A stretch of 21,905 bases of DNA. It comes from Sva-07 sp964592115. GTDB lineage: Bacteria > Actinomycetota > Acidimicrobiia > Acidimicrobiales > Ilumatobacteraceae. A program made the position numbers and the translations under genes. Numbering within the stretch: position 1 is the stretch's first letter; each line of letters starts with the position of its first letter. The stretch covers positions 1 to 21,905 of the forward strand of contig CAZQCP010000039.1 in the NCBI GenBank assembly GCA_964592115.1, in the 5' to 3' direction. This document shows positions 8,801-15,639 of this stretch, one piece after another. The notes beneath the pieces were generated by a model. It made no database searches and was not told the origin of the DNA. It saw nothing but the letters and a program-made list of their open reading frames with translations.

Positions 8801-9096
8801 TCACCCTCGACCAGCCGCAGCACCTCGTTGGCCGCCGAGGCGAACCCGGGGTTGGCGTCGAGGGCCCGGACGTAGGCGGCGGGAATGCGATCGTGGATCG
8901 TCTGTTCGATGACGGCCAGATCGGTGTCGCCGCTGCGCATCGTCGTGGCGTCGTCGACGGCGACGATGAACAGGTAGCGCAGGTTCGGGTAGTCCTGGGC
9001 ACCGAGGGCGTCGACGGTGTCGGAGAACCAGGGGCCTGGATCGTGGACGACGACGACGGCAACGACGGGCGGGGCGAGTGGGGACTCTGGATCCAC
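5848..9096 (-). CDS. Large GT2 glycosyltransferase with polytopic membrane domain
   Basis: 1082 residues. The first ~260 form a family 2 glycosyltransferase: a VVVVHD start strand, NPGFASAAN (about 82-90), a metal-binding HDD at 107-109, and the GFD...GEDVELCWR acceptor/catalytic stretch (Glu-Asp at 208-209). A membrane segment follows (about 275-295), and residues about 370-760 hold many hydrophobic spans like those of polyprenyl-phosphate-sugar-using glycosyltransferases. A long extracytoplasmic domain and a last span (about 1015-1036) precede an acidic tail. This two-part design suggests one protein couples cytoplasmic sugar transfer with an outward-facing step, which is inference. GTG at 9096 is supported by a TAGCCT -10 hexamer 9 nt upstream. 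It is first in the operon with the DUF5719-like and thioredoxin-like genes. Confidence 0.88.
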   Translation of the reverse strand: MDPESPLAPPVVAVVVVHDPGPWFSDTVDALGAQDYPNLRYLFIVAVDDATTMRSGDTDLAVIEQTIHDRIPAAYVRALDANPGFASAANEVLRLVEGDQGLFLIAHDDVAPDPGALRAMVEELYRSNAGAVGPKFVEWDAPNVLQSVGLGLDRFGEIAPVVEPGEVDQEQHDGVRDVFVVPSAFMLVRADLFRALGGFDTAIDFYGEDVELCWRIHHSGARVVVAPAARVRHMQALAERRPDLGHGARRARHRMRAVATLTGGARLPGRSVELVLLTLVELVVGIFTGRFAEAWNSLRALVGLVPRTPALLARRRHVHPIRRVPEREVYSLQERGSARLNSYLRSHDTATYVAQDVQVRRWRQSATTPVFAWLAVIAGVLVGGRSFIDHGVPPVGEFLTFPASPADLLRTFLSGWNPNGIGATSANPPGWAALAFGSVLTLFHMGLLQTVLVLGLVVVGVAGTWRVTAVFPSTRARLAALVVYAASPLVAGSMSAGRLTVLVVYATIPWVVHLVRRAAGIETADPSTAELDLTDGIVPLDLGERARRTLIAGVALGVAAGFAPVVVPVAVGVVVVFALGTLLAFASWRVAAWSAASGLVAAAVALVLNVPWVFSWSWSDLVGAAPMGEQGRGLGAIASFDIAGTALAPLSIAWYLPVLVALLLARSWRLTWAVRGGLLVVAFGALAVLADRGSLPLSMPEPGVVLVPVALGVALTAASAMAAFDLDVRGGSFGWRQPLGIVASIAVGAGMIPGVAALADGGFGAPRSPLVTLIDGVLPSNASGDYNVLLLGDARMLPVPATEYRDGVSWAIVDDGPFDAKDRWMAPPNGAADLVTTALDQIASGSTLRAGRLLAPLGIRYIVIPEFDEVVSTVDDPLPLATGLVESLGSQLDLVGTIPDTPALEVFENRAWLPTVAMLQGATAEASGSAGIEVLVRADLSAAEPLFIGADQLSAAIDAVQPGVVAMAVPIDDNWTLSVDGEPLESRPAFGETTGWDVPSAGTGELIYDSPASRFLWVLFSVVLWAAALLVAGRVRVPVSRRSALLVDDDAVIDLTLDHVAIPPDPGLTWTSDDPDAPEVES

Positions 9097-9105
9097 GATG
9101 GGGCG

Positions 9106-9111
9106 AGGCTA
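9106..9111 (-). promoter_or_regulatory. -10 hexamer TAGCCT for the GT2 operon (leaderless)
   Basis: On the minus strand TAGCCT ends 9 nt before GTG 9096, which would place the transcription start at or next to the start codon. A TTGACG lies further upstream (9139-9134), but the 22-nt spacing is too long for a classical -35. Confidence 0.5.
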
Positions 9112-9219
9112 CCGATGACCATCGCGAACCTGCCGTCAAGCCGGAGACGTGTGATCGACGCGTTCGACCGCGGCCACAGGAGCGGAGGGCCGTTCCCCGG
9201 TTCGCGCCGGGCCGGTCGA

Positions 9220-9225
9220 TAGGAT
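9220..9225 (+). promoter_or_regulatory. -10 hexamer TAGGAT for the flippase gene (leaderless)
   Basis: TAGGAT ends 9 nt before GTG 9235, which fixes that start and suggests a leaderless transcript. No recognisable -35. It lies in the 138-bp divergent gap shared with the GT2 operon promoter. Confidence 0.5.
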
Positions 9226-9234
9226 CGTGTCCTC

Positions 9235-10563
9235 GTGTCGACCGCCGAGCCCTCCGCCGCGCACCAGCGTGCACCGCTCCCCGAGGGCACGATCCCCGTC
9301 GGGATCGCGCTGCTGATCGCCGGTGTCGCCACGTACGCGTTCTTCAAGGTCGGCAACGTCGCCGTCGGTGGCGCCGAGGCGTTCGCTCCGATCGCATCCA
9401 TGTGGTTCGCCACGTTCGCGCTCGCGCCCGGCTTCTTCCTGCCGCTGGAGCAGGAGCTCGGGCGAGCGCTGTCGTATCGGCGCGCCCAGGGTCAGGGGGC
9501 CAAGCCCGTCGTCGAGAAGGTCGTGCGGCTGGGCACGATGCTCGTGATCGTCGTCACGTTGGCGATCCTCGCCCTGTCCCCACTCATCGCCACGAACTAC
9601 TTCGACGGCGACTGGTTCATGGTCATCGCCCTCGTCGCCGCGTTCGCCGCCTACGCGCCAGCCCACCTCGCCCGCGGCGTGTGTTCGGGCATGGGCCGCT
9701 TCACCGAGTACGCGGTGATCCTCGGCGCCGACGGCGTCGTGCGCATCGTGCTGTGCGTCGCACTCGCCGTGGTCGGCGTCAGCGTCGCCGGCATGTACGG
9801 CCTCGCGATCGCCGTCTCGCCCCTGTTCGCCGTGGTCTACGTGTACCGCCGAGGGGCCCTGCAGACCGAGCCGGGGCCGCCCGCCGAATGGGCCGAGGTC
9901 ACCCCGAACCTCGGCTGGCTGCTGCTCGGCTCGGTGTGCGCAGCCACCCTGCTCAATGCGGGTCCGATCGCTGCCAGCCTGCTCGCACCCGAAGGCTCCG
10001 ATGCGCTCGTATCCGAGTTCTCCTACGGCGTACTGCTCGCGCGGATCCCGCTGTTCCTCTTCCAGGCCGTGCAAGCCGCCCTGCTGCCCAAGCTCAGCCG
10101 CCTCGCTGCATCTGGCCAGCGCGAGGAGTTCCGCTCCGGGTTGACCCGCCTGATGCTCGTCGTGGTGGTGGTCGGCATCGTCGGCACGATCGGTGCGTTC
10201 GTGCTCGGACCGTGGGCGATCGAGATCGTCTACGACGCCGAGCTGAGCGGGCGGACGCTGGCGCTGCTGGCACTCAGCAGCGCCATGTACATGCTCGCCT
10301 TGGCGACCGCACAGGCGGTGATCGCGCTCCGCGGGCATGCGCTCGTGGCGCTCGGTTGGGGTATCGGAGTCGTCGCCTTCCTGGTCACCACCTGGCTGGC
10401 CGGCGACGAGGTGTTCCGCCGCATCGAGATCGGCCTCATCGTGTCGTCGGCGTCCGCGCTCGTCGCGTTCGCGCTGGCGCTGCGGGCCCGCCTGAAGGCG
10501 GGTGCGGTGCCGGATCACGGATCGGTGATCGAGGCCCTCACCGACATGCCCTTCGAGACCTGA
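9235..10563 (+). CDS. Polysaccharide flippase, MOP superfamily (Wzx/MATE-like)
   Basis: 442 residues with about 12 hydrophobic membrane spans spread over the whole length. Short Arg/Lys loops separate them, and the second half opens with the LLLGSVCAATLLNAGPIAASLL pattern typical of MOP-superfamily lipid-linked oligosaccharide exporters. Its expected role is to turn an undecaprenyl- or decaprenyl-linked glycan from the cytoplasmic to the outer face of the membrane. The setting fits: it is divergent from a GT2 operon and next to GDP-mannose 4,6-dehydratase. A MurJ-type lipid II flippase is less likely because no cell-wall genes are nearby. The GTG start is chosen over internal codons because of the -10 element 9 nt upstream. 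Confidence 0.8.
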   Translation: MSTAEPSAAHQRAPLPEGTIPVGIALLIAGVATYAFFKVGNVAVGGAEAFAPIASMWFATFALAPGFFLPLEQELGRALSYRRAQGQGAKPVVEKVVRLGTMLVIVVTLAILALSPLIATNYFDGDWFMVIALVAAFAAYAPAHLARGVCSGMGRFTEYAVILGADGVVRIVLCVALAVVGVSVAGMYGLAIAVSPLFAVVYVYRRGALQTEPGPPAEWAEVTPNLGWLLLGSVCAATLLNAGPIAASLLAPEGSDALVSEFSYGVLLARIPLFLFQAVQAALLPKLSRLAASGQREEFRSGLTRLMLVVVVVGIVGTIGAFVLGPWAIEIVYDAELSGRTLALLALSSAMYMLALATAQAVIALRGHALVALGWGIGVVAFLVTTWLAGDEVFRRIEIGLIVSSASALVAFALALRARLKAGAVPDHGSVIEALTDMPFET

Positions 10564-10565
10564 GG

Positions 10566-10587
10566 CGACGGCCGTCGGGCCTGCCCG
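10566..10587. terminator. Possible bidirectional terminator between convergent genes
   Basis: The 24-bp gap between the flippase stop (10563) and the GMD stop (10588) contains a perfect 12-bp palindrome CGACGGCCGTCG (10566-10577) and a second CGGGC/GCCCG pair (10576-10580, 10583-10587). Neither has a proper loop or a T-tract, so this is weak. Confidence 0.2.
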
Positions 10588-11595
10588 TCAGTCCGGCAGC
10601 GAGAGGCCAGCTTTGGTGGCTTCCCGACGTAGATCATGGTCGACCATCATCTTGATCAGCGTCGGGAAGTCGACCTCGGGTTCCCACCCGAGCACCCGCT
10701 TCGCCTTCGACGCGTCGCCGATCAACAAGTCGACCTCGGCAGGGCGCAGGTACTTCGGGTCCTGACGCACGTAGTCACGCCAGTTGTCGATCCCCACCTC
10801 ACCGAACGCCTGCTGCACGAGCTCTTCGATCGAATGGGTCTCACCCGTGGCCACCACGTAGTCGTCGGGCTCGTCTTGCTGGAGCATCAACCACATCGCT
10901 TTGACGTAGTCACCCGCATAACCCCAATCGCGCTTGGAGTCGAGATTCCCCAACACCACCTCGTCTTGCAGACCCAACCGGATCCGCGCCACTGCGTTGG
11001 TGACTTTGCGGGTCACGAACTCCAACCCACGCCGCGGGCCTTCATGGTTGAACAAGATCCCCGAACTGGCATGCATCCCGTAGGACTCGCGGTAGTTCAC
11101 CACGATGTCGTGACCGAAGACCTTCGCACACCCGTACGGGCTACGCGGATGGAACGGCGTCAACTCGGTCTGGGGCGTCTCGCGCACCTTGCCGAACATC
11201 TCCGACGACGACGCCTGATAGAAGCGGATCGGGTTGTCCGCACCGCCCACCATCCGCACCGCTTCCAACATCCGCAACACGCCCAGCCCGGAGATGTTCG
11301 CCGTCAACTCGGCCTGGCTGAAGCTCAACGCCACGAAGCTGATCGCCCCGAGGTTGTACACCTCGTCGGGCTGCGCGAACTCCAACGCCGACACCAACGA
11401 CGGCAGATCCGCCAGATCCCCCGACACCAGCTCGACGAACGGCAACTCGGCCTGCAATGCCTCGACACGAGGGTTGTTCTGGCCTTTCACCATGCCCAAC
11501 ACGCGATACCCCTGCTCGTGCAAGAATTCGGCCAGATGCTGACCGTCTTGACCGGTGATCCCGGTGATGAATGCAGTACGCACAGCAGTCGACAT
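10588..11595 (-). CDS. gmd: GDP-mannose 4,6-dehydratase
   Basis: 335-residue extended short-chain dehydrogenase that converts GDP-D-mannose to GDP-4-keto-6-deoxy-D-mannose using bound NADP. Seen: the nucleotide motif TGITGQDG (residues 11-18); the active-site SSSEMFG (129-135, with Glu132); and the YGCAK catalytic Tyr154/Lys158. These positions match the spacing of E. coli Gmd. PDEVYNLGAISFVALSF replaces the more usual NLAAQSHV form, seen in actinobacterial variants. ATG 11595 was preferred over an upstream in-frame codon because a TAGACT -10 element sits 10 nt before it and the protein then starts right at the Rossmann fold. The partner fucose synthase is about 8.5 kb away (20056-21069) in the same window. 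Confidence 0.88.
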   Translation of the reverse strand: MSTAVRTAFITGITGQDGQHLAEFLHEQGYRVLGMVKGQNNPRVEALQAELPFVELVSGDLADLPSLVSALEFAQPDEVYNLGAISFVALSFSQAELTANISGLGVLRMLEAVRMVGGADNPIRFYQASSSEMFGKVRETPQTELTPFHPRSPYGCAKVFGHDIVVNYRESYGMHASSGILFNHEGPRRGLEFVTRKVTNAVARIRLGLQDEVVLGNLDSKRDWGYAGDYVKAMWLMLQQDEPDDYVVATGETHSIEELVQQAFGEVGIDNWRDYVRQDPKYLRPAEVDLLIGDASKAKRVLGWEPEVDFPTLIKMMVDHDLRREATKAGLSLPD

Positions 11596-11605
11596 AAGGG
11601 TCGCC

Positions 11606-11611
11606 AGTCTA
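11606..11611 (-). promoter_or_regulatory. -10 hexamer TAGACT for gmd (leaderless)
   Basis: On the minus strand TAGACT ends 10 nt before ATG 11595. It forms one half of a compact 56-bp divergent promoter region (11596-11651). Confidence 0.5.
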
Positions 11612-11636
11612 CGGCCACCAGGCTCGGCACCGCCGA

Positions 11637-11642
11637 TACGCT
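11637..11642 (+). promoter_or_regulatory. -10 hexamer TACGCT for the GT4-cofD pair (leaderless)
   Basis: TACGCT ends 9 nt before ATG 11652. It is divergent from and close to the gmd -10 element; no -35 recognised. Confidence 0.45.
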
Positions 11643-11651
11643 CCCCGCCGC

Positions 11652-12743
11652 ATGACACAGGTGGCGATCGACACGGGTCCGCTCCACGGCCCGCGGACCG
11701 GCATCCCCAACGCCATCGCTTGGACCATCGAGGCCCTCGCCGTCCGCGACGACGTCACCCTCACGAGATACGTGATCAGCGCTCGCGCCCGGATCCGCCC
11801 GCCCGAACGGCGCCTCCCGATCCCCGCCGCGGCCGCATTGCGCCTGTGGGCACGCCGCTCCCCGCCGGTCGACCGCTGGCTGGGGCCGCACGACGTCGTG
11901 CACGGCACGAACTACGTCGTCCCGCCGACGCGGACGCCCCGGCTCGTGTCCGTGTACGACTGCTGGTTCCTCGAACATCCAGAAGACGCCGTCAACGACG
12001 TTCGGCTGGCGTCGGCCGTGCTGCGGCGGGCGGTGGCCGACGGCGCCTCCGTCGTGACCTCGTCGGATGCAACCACGCGCCGCGTCCGCGAACTCCTCGA
12101 CACCGACCGGGTGCACACCGTGTTGCTCGGTCCACCGCCCGACACGTCGACGGTCGTCGACGCCCCACGGATCAGCCTCCCCGCGCTCGACACGGACCCC
12201 TACATCCTCGCCCTCGGCACGATGGAGCGGCGCAAGAACCTGCCGACGCTGGTCGACGCGTTCGGCAGGTTGGCGCGCGAACACGACTCGACACGCCTCG
12301 TGATCGCCGGGGCGCCGGGCAACGACGGTGCTGCCGTGGACCGTGCCATCGGGCGCCTGCCAGCGGAGGCGGCGGCGCGCGTCGTGCGCACCGGGCCGGT
12401 CGACGAGGCCACGAAGTCGTGGTTGCTGACACACGCCCGCGCCCTCGCCTACCCGTCGCTCGACGAGGGCTTCGGCTTCCCGATCCTCGAAGCCCAACAG
12501 GCCGGAACGCCCGTCGTCGCCAGCACGGCAGGCTCGATCCCCCAGATCGCCGGTGCCGCCGCGCTGCTCAGCCCGGCCCGCGACTCGGAGGCACTGGCCG
12601 CCAACCTCTACTGGGTCGTGACCAACGATGACATGCACGCCAAGCTCGCCCGGCGAGGCCGCGCCAACCTCGGCCGCTTCTCGTGGGCGTCGACCGCCGA
12701 ACGCCTCGCCACCATCTACCGAAAGCTCGCAGATGGCTCCTGA
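11652..12743 (+). CDS. GT4-family glycosyltransferase
   Basis: 363 residues with two Rossmann halves of a retaining GT-B enzyme. Seen: TGIPNAIAW near the N-terminus (donor/acceptor loop); the middle strand ILALGTMERRKNLPTLVDAF (start of the GT4 C-terminal domain); and EGFGFPILEAQQAG with the E-x7-E motif that binds the nucleotide sugar. It most resembles mannosyl- or rhamnosyltransferases of actinobacterial glycan clusters; the sugar cannot be read from the sequence. The last 11 nt overlap the start of cofD (12733-12743), so both are made from one transcript and are probably translationally coupled. Confidence 0.82.
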   Translation: MTQVAIDTGPLHGPRTGIPNAIAWTIEALAVRDDVTLTRYVISARARIRPPERRLPIPAAAALRLWARRSPPVDRWLGPHDVVHGTNYVVPPTRTPRLVSVYDCWFLEHPEDAVNDVRLASAVLRRAVADGASVVTSSDATTRRVRELLDTDRVHTVLLGPPPDTSTVVDAPRISLPALDTDPYILALGTMERRKNLPTLVDAFGRLAREHDSTRLVIAGAPGNDGAAVDRAIGRLPAEAAARVVRTGPVDEATKSWLLTHARALAYPSLDEGFGFPILEAQQAGTPVVASTAGSIPQIAGAAALLSPARDSEALAANLYWVVTNDDMHAKLARRGRANLGRFSWASTAERLATIYRKLADGS

Positions 12744-13737
12744 CCCAACGGACCCGGACAACATCACGATCACGGTGGTCTCCGGCGGGGTCGGCGCGGC
12801 CCGCTTCTTGCGCGGCCTCCTCGACGCCGTCGACCCGGCCACCGTGACCGCCCTGGTCAACACGGGCGACGATTGCGTGTTGCACGGCCTGTCGATCTCG
12901 CCGGACCTCGACACGATCACCTACACGCTCGCCGGCGCCATCGATCCCGAACGCGGTTGGGGTCTGGTCGACGAGACGTGGCATGCGATGGCGGCGCTGG
13001 AGCGCTTCGAGGCGGTCCGGCCGACGGGATCGAGCGCCGCGCCACGGTGGTTCAACCTCGGCGACCGCGATCTCGCCACCCACTTCTACCGCACCGCCCG
13101 CCTGGACGAGGGAGCGACACCGACCGATGTCGCGGACGAGATCCGCCGGGCGTGGGGCGTCCCGATCCGCATCGTCCCGATGACGGATGACCGCCTGGCG
13201 ACGATGGTCACCGCCGTCGTCGACGGCATCGAGACCGAGCTGTCGTTCCAGGACTACTTCGTGCGCCTGCACCACGATGTCGACGTCGCCGGCGTGCGCT
13301 TCGACGGAGACGCAGCACTGTCGCCCGCAGCCGCCGCGGCACTCGACGCCGACGTCGTCGTGATCGCGCCGTCGAACCCGCTCGTGTCGATCGGTCCGAT
13401 CCGCTCGCTGCCCGGGGTCGACGAGCGGCTTGCCTCGCGCCGTGACTCGGTCGTCGCGATCTCCCCGATCATCGGTGGCGCGGCACTGAAGGGTCCCGCC
13501 GACCGCATGCTCGCCGATGCCGGCATCGAGTCGAGCGCCATCGGCGTCGCCCAGCTCTACGCGCCGATCGCCGGCACACTCGTGATCGACACGGTCGACG
13601 CACACCTGGCCGCCTCGATCGAGCAGGCCGGCATGCGTTGCGTCGTGACCGACACGGTGATGTCGACGCCCGGTGTGTCCCGCGCGCTCGCCGAGCTGAC
13701 CGTCGCCGCGGCGATCAAGGGGGCGGGAGGCGGCTGA
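12733..13737 (+). CDS. cofD: 2-phospho-L-lactate (phosphoenolpyruvate) transferase CofD/FbiA
   Basis: 334 residues. Transfers a phospholactyl or phosphoenolpyruvyl group from the GDP-activated donor to the riboflavin-derived cofactor precursor Fo, giving the F420-0 (or dehydro-F420-0) core. Family signatures are all present: VVSGGVGAARFLRGL at residues 15-29, VNTGDD at 42-47, the HGLSISPDLDTITYTL stretch at 51-66, RGWG at 74-77, and SPIIGGAALKGPADRML in the second half. The ATG lies inside the preceding GT4 gene (11-nt overlap). The 3' end overlaps the convergent SDR gene by 23 bp (13715-13737). CofE/FbiB and CofC are not in the window. In mycobacteria fbiA is also near GDP-mannose genes. Confidence 0.93.
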   Translation: MAPDPTDPDNITITVVSGGVGAARFLRGLLDAVDPATVTALVNTGDDCVLHGLSISPDLDTITYTLAGAIDPERGWGLVDETWHAMAALERFEAVRPTGSSAAPRWFNLGDRDLATHFYRTARLDEGATPTDVADEIRRAWGVPIRIVPMTDDRLATMVTAVVDGIETELSFQDYFVRLHHDVDVAGVRFDGDAALSPAAAAALDADVVVIAPSNPLVSIGPIRSLPGVDERLASRRDSVVAISPIIGGAALKGPADRMLADAGIESSAIGVAQLYAPIAGTLVIDTVDAHLAASIEQAGMRCVVTDTVMSTPGVSRALAELTVAAAIKGAGGG

Positions 13738-14641
13738 GGCCCTCGTCGAGCTCGGTCCACGGTGACCAGCCGAGGTGGATGCGTGCCCTGACCGGCGACA
13801 CGGCGAAGCGGTGCAGCTCGTCGGGGCGGGCGACGACGAGGCGCGGTGCGACGCGATCGGCCGCCCCACCGACCGTCCGAGCGACGTACGACCAGAGATC
13901 GTTGATCGAGGTCTGGGTGCCGGTGCCGACGTTGATCGCCACGCCACCGCCGCGCTCGGCAGCGCGGACGAGCGCGTCGACGGCGTCGTCGACGAACAGC
14001 AGGTCGCGAGTCTGACGGCCGTCGCCGGTGATCACCGGCGACGTGCCCGTCGTGGCGGCCGCTCGCAAGGCCGCGACGACGCCCCCGTCCGGGCGCTGGC
14101 GGGGGCCGTACACGCTCGACAGCAGCAGGGCGGCGAACTCGATCGCGTATCGCTCGCGGTACACAGCGAGCAGGTCGAGCAGGGAACGGGCGATCACGCC
14201 GCGCACACCGCGGCCCTCGAACGCCACCGGTTCACGCTCCTTCACGGGCAGCTCCTTGACCGCGGGATGACCGTAGAGCGTGGTGGCGGGCAGCGTGACG
14301 ACGACCTTGGGCACCCCGTGGCGACGTGCCGCTTCGAGCACGGCGAGCAGCGAACCGACCGCGTCACCGGCTCGCTGTGGCTCCATGTCGCGCTCAGCGA
14401 GCAGTGCGAGGTGGTAGATCACGTCCGGTCGGCGACTGCCGATCGACGAGTCGGCTTCGGCGGACGCGGCGTCGAGGTGGTGGAACTTCAGGCCACCGCC
14501 CGCCGCCCGAGCATCGGCGAGGTTGCGCAGGGAGCCCGTCGAGAGGTTGTCGATGACGTCGACGACGTGCCCCTCGGCCACGAGACGATCGACGAGGTGC
14601 GATCCGATGAACCCGGCGCCCCCGACGACGAGCAGGTTCAC
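13715..14641 (-). CDS. NAD-dependent epimerase/dehydratase-like protein with degenerate active site
   Basis: 308 residues, extended SDR fold. The cofactor motif GGAGFIGS (7-14), the DN pair after the second strand (31-32), HLA(L) at 77-80, and VYGPRQ (177-182) are all as in UDP-glucose 4-epimerase relatives. Where those enzymes have SPYxxSK, this one reads GVRGVIA: counting back from VYGPRQ, the catalytic Tyr aligns with Arg147 and the Lys with Ala151. The Ser/Thr partner may survive as Thr120/121 before LYG. So nucleotide-sugar binding is likely but classical epimerase/dehydratase chemistry is not. The GTG start overlaps the TGA of the guanylyltransferase gene (14638-14641). It is last in its operon and overlaps convergent cofD by 23 bp. 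Confidence 0.8.
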   Translation of the reverse strand: MNLLVVGGAGFIGSHLVDRLVAEGHVVDVIDNLSTGSLRNLADARAAGGGLKFHHLDAASAEADSSIGSRRPDVIYHLALLAERDMEPQRAGDAVGSLLAVLEAARRHGVPKVVVTLPATTLYGHPAVKELPVKEREPVAFEGRGVRGVIARSLLDLLAVYRERYAIEFAALLLSSVYGPRQRPDGGVVAALRAAATTGTSPVITGDGRQTRDLLFVDDAVDALVRAAERGGGVAINVGTGTQTSINDLWSYVARTVGGAADRVAPRLVVARPDELHRFAVSPVRARIHLGWSPWTELDEGLSRLPPP

Positions 14642-15639
14642 GGCTCGGCGGAGGGTTCTGCGCCGTCGACGAGCAGCGACCCGGCGACCACGACGCCCGT
14701 TGCGCCCACCATGCTGTCGCGGACGGTTGCCCCTTGTTCGACGCGGCCCATCACCACGGAACGCTCGACGAGCGCATCGACACCGACAGCTGCGCCGGCA
14801 AGCACGACCGAGTCGATCACGCGTGCCCCGGCACCGACCGCGGCGTCCGCACCGATAATGCTGTTGGTGACCTCGGCGGCAGCGTCGACCTGCGCCGATC
14901 GGGCGATCGGTGGAGTGGAGCTGGAGCGCTGGACGCCACTGAGCAGGTCGAGATTGGCGGCGCGGTACAGCTCGGGTCGGCCGGCGTCGATCCAGTAGTC
15001 GTCGGTCGCCACGCCGTACAGACTGCCCGACTCGACGAGCCGGGGGAAGGTGTCACGTTCGACCGACACCGGCCGACCCGCCGGTATCCGGTCCAGGACG
15101 CTCGGCTCGAACACGTAGGTGCCGGCGTTGATCAGGTTGCTCGGCTCACTGCCGGGTTCGGGCTTCTCGACGAACGCCCGCACCCGACCGTCGTCGGCCA
15201 GGTCGACCACGCCGAACGCTGACGGGTCGTCGACGGCGATCAGGTGCAGCGTGGCGTCCGCGCCGGCACCACGATGGAACGCGACCAGTTCGCCGACGTC
15301 GAGGTCGGTGAGGATGTCACCGTTGGCGACGACGAACGTGTCGTCGATCCCCGCGTCGTCGGCGGCGAAGCGGATCGCCCCCGCCGTGTCGAGCGGTTCA
15401 GGCTCAACGGCGTAGCGCAACGCGACGTTGCCGCAACGCCCGTCGGGGAACGCTTCGATGAACGGTTCGGGACGGAAACCGAGCGCCAGCACGACCTCTG
15501 TCACGCCACCGCGAGCGAGCCGATCGACGAGGCGGCTGATCATCGGCTCGTGGCCGACCGGCAGCATCGGTTTGGGCACCGTGTACGTCAGCGGTCGCAG
15601 ACGGGTGCCGAACCCGCCGACGAGGACGACGGCCTGCAT
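14638..15639 (-). CDS. Mannose-1-phosphate guanylyltransferase-like nucleotidyltransferase
   Basis: 333 residues. The N-terminal Rossmann-like nucleotidyltransferase domain carries the signature VGGFGTRLRPLT (7-18) and the PKPMLP activator/substrate loop (22-27), then NGDILTDLD with the metal-binding Asp. A left-handed beta-helix of hexapeptide-like repeats (IIGADAAVGAGARV..., about 265-325) ends the protein, as in GDP-mannose and glucose-1-phosphate enzymes. GDP-mannose synthesis is favoured because gmd and a GDP-fucose synthase share the locus and the N-terminus resembles mycobacterial ManB; glucose-1-phosphate thymidylyl- or uridylyltransferase is the alternative. ATG 15639 was chosen because it shares its A with the TGA of the upstream gene (TGATG). 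The stop overlaps the SDR start by 4 nt. Confidence 0.82.
   Translation of the reverse strand: MQAVVLVGGFGTRLRPLTYTVPKPMLPVGHEPMISRLVDRLARGGVTEVVLALGFRPEPFIEAFPDGRCGNVALRYAVEPEPLDTAGAIRFAADDAGIDDTFVVANGDILTDLDVGELVAFHRGAGADATLHLIAVDDPSAFGVVDLADDGRVRAFVEKPEPGSEPSNLINAGTYVFEPSVLDRIPAGRPVSVERDTFPRLVESGSLYGVATDDYWIDAGRPELYRAANLDLLSGVQRSSSTPPIARSAQVDAAAEVTNSIIGADAAVGAGARVIDSVVLAGAAVGVDALVERSVVMGRVEQGATVRDSMVGATGVVVAGSLLVDGAEPSAEP

Noticed and set aside
5920..9222. An 1100-codon plus-strand open frame opposite the GT2 gene
   Set aside because: Arg/Asp/His/Gln-rich composition typical of the antisense of a GC-rich coding sequence; no domain, and the opposite strand encodes a clear glycosyltransferase.
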